Assembly (NCBI RefSeq): GCF_000622365.1
Contig: NZ_JASC01000014.1
Coordinates: 744,001 to 808,000 of the forward strand
Source of the DNA: Sulfitobacter noctilucae
GTDB lineage: Bacteria; Pseudomonadota; Alphaproteobacteria; Rhodobacterales; Rhodobacteraceae
Length of the DNA: 64,000 nt
Direction: 5' to 3'
The notes beneath the pieces were generated by a model, which saw nothing but the letters and a program-made list of their open reading frames with translations, was not told the DNA's origin and did no database searches. Position 1 is the stretch's first letter. Every line of letters starts with the position of its first letter. The translations under genes were made by a program, and so were the position numbers. This document shows positions 52,869 to 60,501 of the stretch, piece after piece.

Positions 52869-54884
52869 TTAAAGCAGGTCTTTGGCCGCTTGCGCGACAC
52901 TTGCAGCCGTGATTCCAAACTTCTCAAACAGCTCCTCGGCGGGGGCTGAGGCACCAAAGCTGTCCATGCCGACAAAGGCGGCTTTGCCAAATTTGCCACG
53001 TTCGCCCAGAAGCCACTGGTCCCATCCCATGCGCACGCCTGCTTCGACGCCCACGCGTACGGCACCACCTGGCAGGATACGCTTGCGGTAGGCATCGTCC
53101 TGCGCCGCAAAAAGCTCCATGCAGGGCATGGAAACAACCCGTGTGCCGATGCCCTCGGCCTGCAGCATCTCGCGGGCCTCCATCGCCAGATGCACTTCGG
53201 AGCCGGTGGCAATCAAGATAACCTGACGCTTGCCTTCCGAGTCAGCCAGCACATAGGCACCTTTCTCGACAAGGTTGTTGTTTTTGTGCTCAAGCCGCAC
53301 GGTGGGCAGACCCTGACGGGTCAGCGACAAAACCGATGGCGTCTGTTTTGTCGTCAGCGCAATTTCCCAAGCCTCTGCCGTCTCGACCGTGTCGGCGGGG
53401 CGGAAAACATAGGTGTTGGGCGTGGCACGGCTGATTGCCAGATGCTCGACCGGCTGGTGGGTTGGGCCGTCTTCGCCAAGACCGATGGAGTCGTGGGTCA
53501 TCACATAGACTGTGGGGACCTTCATTAGCGCAGACAGACGCATCGCGGGGCGGGCGTAGTCGGTAAAACACATGAAAGTCCCGCCGTAGGGCCGGACGCC
53601 GCCATGCAGCGCCATGCCGTTCATCGCGCTGGCCATGCCGTGCTCGCGGATGCCCCAATAGATATAGCGGCCCGCCCGGTTATCGGTGTCGAAAACACCC
53701 AGATCAGCGGTTTTGGTGTTGTTTGATCCCGTCAGGTCAGCAGATCCGCCAACAGTCTCGGCCATGATCGGGTTGATCACTTCCAGCGTCTTCTCCGAGG
53801 AGGCACGGGTGGCCAGTTTGGGCGCGGTCTCGGACATCTGCTTTTTAAAGGCCTTGATGGTGGCGCTCAGCTTTTTCGGCGCGTCCATCGCCAGCGCACG
53901 GTTAAAGGTCTCGCGCTTGGCGCGCGGCATCTTGTCGAACCGCTCTTCCCAGGCTTCACGCTCGGCCACGCCGCGTTTGCCGATCTCTTCCCAGGCAGAC
54001 TTCACATCTGCGGGAATCTCGAACGGGCCGGTGGTCCAGCCATATGCGGCTTTGGCGGCTGCCATCTGGTCTGTGTCGGTCAGCGCGCCGTGGCCCTTGG
54101 ACGTGTCCTGTGCAGCATGGCCCAGAGCGATATGCGTTTTACAGGCAATCATCGTGGGTTTGTCAGAGGCACGAGCCTCTGTCAGCGCCGCGTCAATCTC
54201 ATCAGGATTGTGGCCGTCGATTTCAATCGTATGCCAGTCCGCGGCGGCAAAACGCGCCACCTGATCGGTGCGATCGGACAGGGTAACGGGGCCATCAATG
54301 GTGATGTTGTTGTTGTCCCACATCACGATAAGCTTGCTCAGCTGATGCCGGCCTGCCAGCGTGATCGCTTCCTGGCTCACACCTTCCATCAGACAACCGT
54401 CGCCGGCGATGACATAGGTATGATGATCCACAACCTTGGCACCGTATGTGGCGCGCTGTATCTCTTCTGCCATCGCAAAGCCGACGGAGTTGGCGATGCC
54501 CTGGCCCAGCGGACCTGTGGTCGTCTCGATCGCGTCGGCAAGGAAGTTTTCCGGGTGTCCTGCGGTGCGTGCGCCAGCCTGGCGGAAGTTCTTGATCTCT
54601 TCGATGGGGAACTGCGCGTCACCGACCAGATGCAACAGCGAATAAATCAGCATGGAGCCGTGGCCCGCCGACAGGATGAACCGGTCCCGGTCAGGCCAAA
54701 GCGGATTGGCCGCGTCAAATTTCAGGTGCTTTTCAAACAACACCGTCGCCACATCCGCCATGCCCATCGGCATGCCCGAATGGCCGGAGTTGGCGGCAGC
54801 AACAGCGTCCAGTGTCAGCGCCCGGATGGCGGTGGCTTTGGACCAGTGGTCGGGGTTCGCAGTGCGCAGAGCGTTAAGATCCAA
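52869..54884 (-). CDS. tkt: Transketolase
   Basis: Transketolase (671 residues) moves two-carbon units between sugar phosphates in the pentose phosphate pathway, using thiamine diphosphate. Signatures: [70 protein letters not shown] [12 protein letters not shown], and the pyrimidine-binding [23 protein letters not shown]. It starts with TTG at 54884 ([14 protein letters not shown] in the family frame), with GGAAG just upstream. The 299-bp gap between this gene and the coiled-coil gene (54885-55183) shows no gene. Confidence 0.97.
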   Translation of the reverse strand: MDLNALRTANPDHWSKATAIRALTLDAVAAANSGHSGMPMGMADVATVLFEKHLKFDAANPLWPDRDRFILSAGHGSMLIYSLLHLVGDAQFPIEEIKNFRQAGARTAGHPENFLADAIETTTGPLGQGIANSVGFAMAEEIQRATYGAKVVDHHTYVIAGDGCLMEGVSQEAITLAGRHQLSKLIVMWDNNNITIDGPVTLSDRTDQVARFAAADWHTIEIDGHNPDEIDAALTEARASDKPTMIACKTHIALGHAAQDTSKGHGALTDTDQMAAAKAAYGWTTGPFEIPADVKSAWEEIGKRGVAEREAWEERFDKMPRAKRETFNRALAMDAPKKLSATIKAFKKQMSETAPKLATRASSEKTLEVINPIMAETVGGSADLTGSNNTKTADLGVFDTDNRAGRYIYWGIREHGMASAMNGMALHGGVRPYGGTFMCFTDYARPAMRLSALMKVPTVYVMTHDSIGLGEDGPTHQPVEHLAISRATPNTYVFRPADTVETAEAWEIALTTKQTPSVLSLTRQGLPTVRLEHKNNNLVEKGAYVLADSEGKRQVILIATGSEVHLAMEAREMLQAEGIGTRVVSMPCMELFAAQDDAYRKRILPGGAVRVGVEAGVRMGWDQWLLGERGKFGKAAFVGMDSFGASAPAEELFEKFGITAASVAQAAKDLL

Positions 54885-55183
54885 GGGAGGCTTCCTTACC
54901 TGTCAGAGGGCATGTTTCGTGCGTGCATACCAGCAGGTCGGCAAAGTTCAAGCCAAAGCGGGGTGCCTGAGCACGTAGCCTTACCGGATCGGTTCAACTT
55001 CGCCGTTCAAGTGGCTGTTCTGAAAGGGGGGCGCATTCGGTCAATTCTTTGGGTAGGATTGGCCAAAGCCTGCCGTTTTTGCGATTCGCCCCTTGAACCG
55101 GACCTTGTTGATCTGGAACATGGCATGCGGTACGCGCAGCGGCGCAGTGGCGCGAAAGACAGATTTGGGGGACGGACCTGGAC

Positions 55184-55681
55184 ATGAGTAACATAGACGA
55201 GCTGCAACGCCGCATCGCATCCGCGATGGACCGGGTGGCCGGTGGTCTGGACAAGATCGCGACCGCGCCCGCCGGCCCTGACCCCGAAACAGCACAGGCT
55301 TTGGAAGACGAGCGCACCGCCAACGCGCAGCTGACAGAACGTGTGCGCGCGCTGAAAACCAAATTCGATGCTGAAATGGCCAGCCTGCGTGCCCAGCTGG
55401 ACGAGGGCGAAGCGCGGATGTCGCAGCTTGACGTCGAATTGCAGCGTCTGCGCCATGCCAATGCGCAGCTGGTCGAAACCTGTGATGCCCTGCGCGAGGC
55501 GAACCTTGAAGGCGTAGGCGACCCGCACCTGATCAACAAATCCATGCTGGCCGAACTTGAGGGCCTGCGGGCCGCACGAGCATCCGATGTGGCTGAAACA
55601 AGCGCCATTCTGGCAGCGCTCACACCGCTGCTGGACACTGCCGGACAGCCCTATGAGCCTACGAACGAGGAGAACACCTGA
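55184..55681 (+). CDS. Coiled-coil protein upstream of zapA
   Basis: Protein of 165 residues with a long coiled coil (about 38-116, AQALEDERTANAQLTERVRALKTKF through LQRLRHANAQLVETCDAL), preceded by an N-terminal helix (IDELQRRIASAMDRVAGGLDKIA). No enzyme motif and no membrane segment. Its stop overlaps the zapA ATG by one base (TGATG), so the two proteins are made together. ZapA and the coiled-coil protein ZapB link FtsZ filaments in other bacteria; this protein may be an unrelated functional counterpart of ZapB. That is inference from context. Confidence 0.85.
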   Translation: MSNIDELQRRIASAMDRVAGGLDKIATAPAGPDPETAQALEDERTANAQLTERVRALKTKFDAEMASLRAQLDEGEARMSQLDVELQRLRHANAQLVETCDALREANLEGVGDPHLINKSMLAELEGLRAARASDVAETSAILAALTPLLDTAGQPYEPTNEENT

Positions 55682-56070
55682 TGCCCGAAGTACGGATCAC
55701 AATTGGTGGCCGCCAGTTTGAGGTGGCCTGTCAGGAAGGCGAAGAGAGCTATCTGCATTCTGCCGCCAAAATGCTGGACGACGAAGCGCAGGTGCTGAGC
55801 GATCAGGTGGGCCGGATGCCGGAAGCGCGTATGCTCTTGATGGCGGGTCTGCTGCTGGCCGACAAGACCGCAAGCGTCGAGGACAAGATCAGCGAAGTCC
55901 GCGCCGAGCTGGCGGAGCGTGAAGCCGAATTGGCCGGTCTGCGCAATGCCACGGTCGAGCCGGAGCGCATTGAAGTGCCAGTCGTCCCGCAACAAGTGAC
56001 CGAAACACTGGCCGAACTGGCCGCACAGGCCGAAGCGCTCGCCGCAGCGGTAGAAGAGAAGGCGGGCTAG
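55681..56070 (+). CDS. zapA: Cell division protein ZapA
   Basis: ZapA (129 residues) bundles FtsZ filaments at the division site. The fold's N-terminal part is seen in VRITIGGRQFEVACQEGEESYLHSAAKMLDDEAQVL and PEARMLLMAGLLLADKTASVEDKI, followed by a coiled coil and a Glu/Val/Ala tail. It is coupled to the upstream coiled-coil gene. In many proteobacteria the 6S RNA gene follows zapA, so the non-coding stretch after it (56071-56574) deserves attention. Confidence 0.93.
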   Translation: MPEVRITIGGRQFEVACQEGEESYLHSAAKMLDDEAQVLSDQVGRMPEARMLLMAGLLLADKTASVEDKISEVRAELAEREAELAGLRNATVEPERIEVPVVPQQVTETLAELAAQAEALAAAVEEKAG

Positions 56071-56265
56071 GGTCAGTCCGCGGTCTTGGGCAAGACCCGA
56101 ATAGGAAAGCTGACCGCGAGTTGGCTTGCGACATCGCAGTTCAGCAGGACCGACTCGGCATTGTCCAAGGACACTTAGGGGGACACTGACCGATGCAGCG
56201 CCCCAACCTCCCGGACGACGTAACGGCATGCGAGGCAGGCGATCATCGGCAGATTGGCTAGCCGA
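56071..56265 (+). ncRNA. Candidate structured RNA after zapA (6S-like position)
   Basis: There is no ORF in 56071-56574. The first part is dense in potential stems: GGTCAG (56071-56076) with CTGACC (56110-56115), GGTCTT/AAGACC (56082-56097), and a terminal hairpin joining CGGCATTGTCC (56156-56166) with GGACACTGACCG (56180-56191) with one mismatch and one bulge. GGCTAGCC (56256-56263) is palindromic. The location behind zapA is that of ssrS (6S RNA) in many proteobacteria. I could not confirm the full rod-like fold by hand. Confidence 0.3.
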
Positions 56266-56420
56266 ACCAGACAGCTAAAGAATATCCCTCAGCGGGCTGT
56301 CTGAGATAGACTAATAGGAGAGCACCTAGAACGTGCTACCCATCATTAGAAAGCTGCTCAACACAAGCTCTTCGCGGATCGACAGGCGGACAATAGAGCA
56401 CGCGACTGCAAGGTTAACAG

Positions 56421-56461
56421 AACGCGCCGCTGAGATAAGAAAACGCGCCGCTGAGATAAGA
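56421..56461. repeat. Tandem 20-bp repeat in the zapA-grxD gap
   Basis: Twenty identical bases (AACGCGCCGCTGAGATAAGA) occur at 56421-56440 and again at 56442-56461, period 21. No other copy was noticed in the window. The function is unknown. Confidence 0.8.
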
Positions 56462-56480
56462 TAGTTTTCGATCGCGGGTA

Positions 56481-56513
56481 TAAGAAACCGTTCCATCCAA
56501 TGGAGGGAACGGT
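56481..56513 (-). terminator. Hairpin terminator downstream of grxD
   Basis: On the minus strand ACCGTTCC (56513-56506) pairs with GGAACGGT (56494-56487), followed by TTCTTA. It lies 60 bp after the grxD stop. Confidence 0.55.
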
Positions 56514-56574
56514 ACGCAGCTAGAATAGCTTGCAACCGCCGCTCTGTGCGGCAGCAGTGTGTTGGGTCGCGGCT

Positions 56575-56937
56575 TTAGCCGTTGGCTTCGCGGATCTTGT
56601 CAGCGGCTTCCTTGTCGTAGGTCAGACCGTTTTCTTCGAACAAAGTATCCAATTCGCCCGACAGCGTCATCTCGGTGATGATGTCACAACCGCCGACGAA
56701 TTCGCCTTTGACATAGAGCTGCGGGATGGTGGGCCAGTCGGAGAAATCCTTGATCCCCTGACGCAGGTCTTCATCGGCCAGTACATTCACGTCGGAATAT
56801 TCCACGCCCATATAGTTCAGCACGCCTGCAACGCGGCTGGAAAAGCCGCATTGCGGCATCGACTTCGTGCCTTTCATAAACAGCACAACATCGCTGTTGG
56901 TGATGGTCTCTTTGATCCGTGTGGCGGCATCGCTCAT
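56575..56937 (-). CDS. grxD: Monothiol CGFS glutaredoxin (Grx4)
   Basis: Grx4 (120 residues) binds and transfers [2Fe-2S] clusters. The signature CGFS is at Cys30 ([14 protein letters not shown]), with [21 protein letters not shown] and a helical C-terminus. ATG 56937 is chosen; the open frame to 57081 adds residues without family support. It is located next to bolA with one small gene between; Grx4 and BolA form heterodimers with a shared cluster. A hypothetical membrane protein gene sits between them. Confidence 0.95.
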   Translation of the reverse strand: MSDAATRIKETITNSDVVLFMKGTKSMPQCGFSSRVAGVLNYMGVEYSDVNVLADEDLRQGIKDFSDWPTIPQLYVKGEFVGGCDIITEMTLSGELDTLFEENGLTYDKEAADKIREANG

Positions 56938-56941
56938 GGGG

Positions 56942-57274
56942 TCAATCCTTTGTCTTGGTTTTCTGGAACGCGTCATAGTAACGCGCGGCATATGTTTCAT
57001 CGTCGGCCAGCGGGGCCACATCTGTGTCGGCCCGTCCGAAAAAGCCGTTGCGGCCAAGCCAGTTTGTCTGGCCCCGCTCAAGGCTCTCGTTGCGCCGGTT
57101 GGTACGGCTGACCTCGGTCAGGTCCATCGCTTCCATGCCCAGCGGCACGGTGACTTCGCGCCGTTCCGGCTGCCGGCTGGCAAGCGGGCGGTGCTGAGCG
57201 TTGGCCGCGCGGTATTGCGACAGGCAAATGCCCGCCACTACAACCACGACTGCAGCCAACGCCCAGATCCACAT
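56942..57274 (-). CDS. Hypothetical single-span membrane protein between bolA and grxD
   Basis: A 110-residue protein with an N-terminal membrane span (about 2-19, [18 protein letters not shown]) and a soluble C-terminal part of about 90 residues. A central stretch (about 60-80, [28 protein letters not shown]) and the end ([14 protein letters not shown]) look conserved. It ends 4 bp before grxD and starts 3 bp after the bolA stop, so the three genes form a packed unit. I know of no assigned function; a link to iron-sulfur handling is only by location. Confidence 0.78.
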   Translation of the reverse strand: MWIWALAAVVVVVAGICLSQYRAANAQHRPLASRQPERREVTVPLGMEAMDLTEVSRTNRRNESLERGQTNWLGRNGFFGRADTDVAPLADDETYAARYYDAFQKTKTKD

Positions 57275-57277
57275 GGT

Positions 57278-57514
57278 TTAGTCCGGTGCCTTTGTGGTCA
57301 GCGCCAGCGCATGCAACTCCCCGCTGGGGCCGTCCATTTTGCCCTTCAGCGCGGCATAGACGGCGCGCTGCTGCTGCACCCGGTTCATGCCCTTGAACGA
57401 AGGGTCCACCACCATCGCTGCCATATGCACCCCGTCATTGCCTTGCACGGTGATCTCGGCCTCAGGAAAGGCGGCGCGGATCAGGTCTTCGATCTCTTGG
57501 GCTTGCATTGGCAT
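57278..57514 (-). CDS. bolA: BolA family protein
   Basis: BolA-type protein of 78 residues (MQAQEIEDLIRAAFPEAE, VQGNDGVHMAAMVVDPSFKG, RVQQQRAVYAALKGKMDGPSGELHAL). BolA proteins pair with CGFS glutaredoxins to bind [2Fe-2S] clusters and serve in iron-sulfur assembly or iron sensing. The start ATG 57514 follows GGAG at a six-base distance (57524-57521); the ORF is open to 57715 but overlaps xdhC-upstream sequence. grxD lies two genes downstream. Confidence 0.93.
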   Translation of the reverse strand: MPMQAQEIEDLIRAAFPEAEITVQGNDGVHMAAMVVDPSFKGMNRVQQQRAVYAALKGKMDGPSGELHALALTTKAPD

Positions 57515-57715
57515 CGGGCGCTCCGGCGTGTGTTTCGTGGTACCCAAGATGTAGTGGGGGCAGGGGCGGTGTGCAAGCGATGGTCCTGCTTTATGTCCCG
57601 ATGCTATATCTGCCCGATGCTTTATCTGATTGAGGAGCGGACGGGGGCGCCCTACGATCCGTGCCAAAGCCGCAAGGCGCACCCTGCCTTGGTGCGGCGG
57701 CAAGCGGAGGATCAC

Positions 57716-58684
57716 ATGCTACACAGCGAGAATGCACCGGAACAGGCGCTGGAATGGGCCGAGGCGGGCAAGGGTGCTGCACTGGCCACCGTGGTCGAGA
57801 CGTGGGGTTCTGCGCCGCGCCGGGTCGGTGCGCAACTGGTCGTCGCGGGCGACGGCGCGATGGAAGGCTCTGTTTCCGGCGGCTGTGTCGAAGGGGCTGT
57901 GGTGCTCGAAGCGCTTGAGGTGTTGGAGCGCGGCGGCACGCGAATGCTTGAATACGGGGTCAGCGATGGTGATGCCTTTGCGGTGGGGCTGGCCTGCGGC
58001 GGCAACATCCGGGTGCTGGTCGAACCCATCGGCGACGGCGGAATGCCACTGGATATGCTGCGCGAACTGGTCGAGGCGCGGGCGGCCCGCAAGCAAGTCG
58101 CCTACGAGGTCGCTTTGGACGGATTGGAGCGGGCCTTGGTCTATGACGGCCACGCAGACCGCTTTCGCATGGACCGCTCCGGCGTCAGCGAGGACGGCCA
58201 GACGTTCGTCGCCATTCACAATCCGCCCTTGCGCCTGATCATCGTGGGCGGCGTGCATATCGCACAGACGCTGGCAGGCATGGCGCAGGCAACAGGCTTT
58301 GACGCGATCATCGTGGACCCGCGCGAGGCCTTCGGCTCGGCTGCGCGTTTTCCGCAAGCCCGCGTGATCAACGATTGGCCGGACGAGGCGCTGGCAGAGA
58401 TCGGCGTAGATGCCCGCTGTGCGGTGGTGCTGTTGACCCATGATCCCAAGCTGGACGATCCTGCGCTCAACGTCGCCCTGCGCTCGGTTGCTTTCTACAT
58501 CGGCGCATTGGGCAGCAAACGCACCCATGCATCGCGGGTCGAGCGGTTGACGGAGGCAGGTTTTACCCCCGACCAGATTGGCCGGATCGCAGGGCCCGTC
58601 GGGCTGAACATCGGGGCGGCAGGCCCGGCCGAGATTGCCGTGTCCATCCTCGCGCAGATGATCCAGACCCTGAGACAGTCGTGA
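57716..58684 (+). CDS. xdhC: XdhC/CoxI family molybdoenzyme maturation protein
   Basis: XdhC-type protein of 322 residues: an N-terminal XdhC domain (LATVVETWGSAPRRVGAQLVVAGDGAMEGSVSGGCVEGAVV, with FAVGLACGGNIRVLVEP) and a C-terminal Rossmann domain (LRLIIVGGVHIAQTLAGMAQATGFDAIIVDPREAF). XdhC inserts sulfurated molybdenum cofactor into xanthine dehydrogenase-type enzymes; here its likely client is the CoxL-type enzyme encoded 1.8 kb downstream. ATG 57716 follows GGAGG; an in-frame ATG at 57618 adds 33 residues not typical of the family. The stop overlaps the next GTG start. Confidence 0.93.
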   Translation: MLHSENAPEQALEWAEAGKGAALATVVETWGSAPRRVGAQLVVAGDGAMEGSVSGGCVEGAVVLEALEVLERGGTRMLEYGVSDGDAFAVGLACGGNIRVLVEPIGDGGMPLDMLRELVEARAARKQVAYEVALDGLERALVYDGHADRFRMDRSGVSEDGQTFVAIHNPPLRLIIVGGVHIAQTLAGMAQATGFDAIIVDPREAFGSAARFPQARVINDWPDEALAEIGVDARCAVVLLTHDPKLDDPALNVALRSVAFYIGALGSKRTHASRVERLTEAGFTPDQIGRIAGPVGLNIGAAGPAEIAVSILAQMIQTLRQS

Positions 58685-59682
58685 AATTCGGCCCTGTCCC
58701 GCTGGAGCAAGCCGAAGGTGCCGTGCTGGCCCATTCAGTTGCGCTGACCAAGGGGCGGCTGCGCAAGGGTCGCGTTCTGTCGGCGCAAGACGTGGCAGAC
58801 TTGCATGCCGCCGGGGCCGATAGCGTGATCGTCGCCCGGCTTGAACCCGGTGATCTGGGCGAGAACCCGGCCGCTGCCGCTTTGGCCGCAGCGGTGGTTT
58901 CTGCGCAATCAGGATTGACCGTAACAGAGCCGTTCACAGGCCGTGTGAACCTGCTGGCAGCGGGACCCGGCGTGGTACAGCTTGATGTGGCAGCACTCGA
59001 GGCGATCAACCGCATCGATCCGATGATCACAATCGCCACGGTGCCTGCTTTCCAACAGATGGCAGCGGGCGGCATGGTGGCCACGATCAAAATCATCTCT
59101 TACGCTGTTACATCGGACGCCTTGGCGCAGGCGATTGCAGCCGCGGGGCCGAACGGTGCCATCGCGCTGGCAGCGCCAGTCCTGAAAACCGCCAGCCTGA
59201 TCATTTCGGAAATCCCCGGTGGCGCCGGCGAAAAGGGACGTCAGGCGATCGAGGATCGCTTGACCGCTTTGGGCGTGCAACTGCTAGACGTGGTCACGGT
59301 CCCCCATACCCGCGCAGACCTGACCGCCGCTTTGCGCGTGGCACCGGGTGATCTGGTGTTGATTCTCACCGGCTCCGCAACGTCTGATCCCTATGACGTG
59401 GCACCCTCGGCGCTGCGCCATGCGGGCGGGCAGGTGGCGCGGTTCGGGATGCCCGTCGATCCGGGCAATTTGTTGTTTCTGGGCGATCTCGCGGGGCGAC
59501 CTGTCATCGGACTGCCGGGATGCGCGCGGGCACCTGCGCTGAACGGGGCGGACTGGGTGCTGAGCCGGGTCATTTGCGGCGTGCCGGTCAGCGCGGATGA
59601 CATCGCGGGCATGGGCGTGGGCGGCTTGCTCAAGGAGATACCCACACGCCCGCAGCCGCGGCGCAAGCCACCAAAGGACTGA
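58681..59682 (+). CDS. Molybdopterin-binding protein (MoeA/CinA-like)
   Basis: Molybdopterin-binding domain protein of 333 residues. The MoCF-type part lies in the C-terminal half (LTALGVQLLDVVTVPHTRADLTAALRVAPGDLVLILTGSATSDPYDVAPSALRHAGG, and PGNLLFLGDLAGRPVIGLPGCARAP). The N-terminal half has VALTKGRLRKGRVLSAQDVADLHAAG. It starts with GTG 58681, overlapping the xdhC stop (GTGA). It may serve cofactor cytidylation or delivery for the CoxL-type enzyme. The gap 59683-59911 shows no gene. Confidence 0.85.
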   Translation: MKFGPVPLEQAEGAVLAHSVALTKGRLRKGRVLSAQDVADLHAAGADSVIVARLEPGDLGENPAAAALAAAVVSAQSGLTVTEPFTGRVNLLAAGPGVVQLDVAALEAINRIDPMITIATVPAFQQMAAGGMVATIKIISYAVTSDALAQAIAAAGPNGAIALAAPVLKTASLIISEIPGGAGEKGRQAIEDRLTALGVQLLDVVTVPHTRADLTAALRVAPGDLVLILTGSATSDPYDVAPSALRHAGGQVARFGMPVDPGNLLFLGDLAGRPVIGLPGCARAPALNGADWVLSRVICGVPVSADDIAGMGVGGLLKEIPTRPQPRRKPPKD

Positions 59683-59911
59683 TACGGCCCGCCAGCCGTC
59701 GCGGGATTCGCACCTTTACGTGCAACAGGGGCATCTTGGGCGAAAAATGGGACCGCTGCTTTGCGACCAAGGTCGTAAGAAACCCAGTCAAAGCCGGATG
59801 GATCGAAACATTCTCTGCTTAAGTTGTGGGCTGCGGCCAATTTTCCGGTTCTCATGGGGCGTGGCCCGTGCTTAACTCCGATCAAACAAGAAATATCTCA
59901 GGGAGGATGAA

Positions 59912-60397
59912 ATGACTCAGGTCAAAATGACAGTGAACGGCAAAACCATGTCCGGTGACGTGGAAGGCCGCACGCTATTGGCTCAATTTCTGCGTGACGA
60001 TCAGGGCCTGACCGGCACTCACATCGGCTGTGACACCAGCCAGTGCGGCGCATGCGTGGTGCATGTGAACGGCGAAGCAGTAAAGTCCTGCACCATGTTC
60101 GCGATTGAGGCCGATGGCGCAGAGGTTGCCACCATCGAGGGGCAGGCAAACGCGGACGGGTCGCTCAACGTCATCCAGCAGGCGTTTCAGGATCACCACG
60201 GGCTTCAGTGCGGGTTCTGCACACCCGGCATGGTGATGTCCGCGGCGGCATTGCTCAAGGACAACCCCAAACCGACAGAGGCAGAGGTGCGCCACTATCT
60301 GGACGGCAACATCTGCCGCTGCACGGGGTACCACAACATCGTCAAGGCGATCATGGCCGCATCCGGTCAGGATGTCAGCGCGATCGCAGCTGAATAA
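59912..60397 (+). CDS. coxS: Aerobic CO dehydrogenase-type small subunit, 2Fe-2S
   Basis: CoxS-type iron-sulfur subunit (161 residues) that passes electrons from the molybdenum site to the flavin. The plant-ferredoxin-like first cluster uses Cys40, 45, 48 and 60 ([13 protein letters not shown] and KSCTMF), and the second uses Cys100, 103, 135 and 137 ([11 protein letters not shown] and NICRCTGY). It is the first gene of the coxSLM unit. GGGAGG precedes ATG 59912. Confidence 0.97.
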   Translation: MTQVKMTVNGKTMSGDVEGRTLLAQFLRDDQGLTGTHIGCDTSQCGACVVHVNGEAVKSCTMFAIEADGAEVATIEGQANADGSLNVIQQAFQDHHGLQCGFCTPGMVMSAAALLKDNPKPTEAEVRHYLDGNICRCTGYHNIVKAIMAASGQDVSAIAAE

Positions 60398-60412
60398 GAC
60401 AGACCAAGACAA

Positions 60413-60482
60413 GCGGGCCGGGGGATGCGCCAGATGTGCATCTGCCACGCGACCCGCATAGGTAAGGTGCATAAAACGCACC
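60413..60482 (+). other. Hairpins in the coxS-coxL gap
   Basis: A stem joining GCGGG (60413-60417) with CCCGC (60453-60457), with inner CAGATG/CATCTG, and a second GGTGC (60466-60470) with GCACC (60478-60482), lie in the 104-bp gap. Neither has a T-tract. They may affect mRNA stability or the relative amounts of the two subunits; this is inference. Confidence 0.35.
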
Positions 60483-60501
60483 ATTTCAGGGAGGAATTAA
60501 T

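Noticed and set aside
54090..55187. A 365-codon + strand frame opposite transketolase
   Set aside because: Antisense to tkt and overlaps the real coiled-coil start.
56326..56535. A 69-codon minus-strand ORF downstream of grxD
   Set aside because: It spans the tandem repeat and the grxD terminator, which give it the repeated LISAAR; no ribosome site or family is apparent.
57618..57715. N-terminal extension of xdhC by 33 residues
   Set aside because: XdhC proteins start near the chosen ATG 57716, which has GGAGG just before it.
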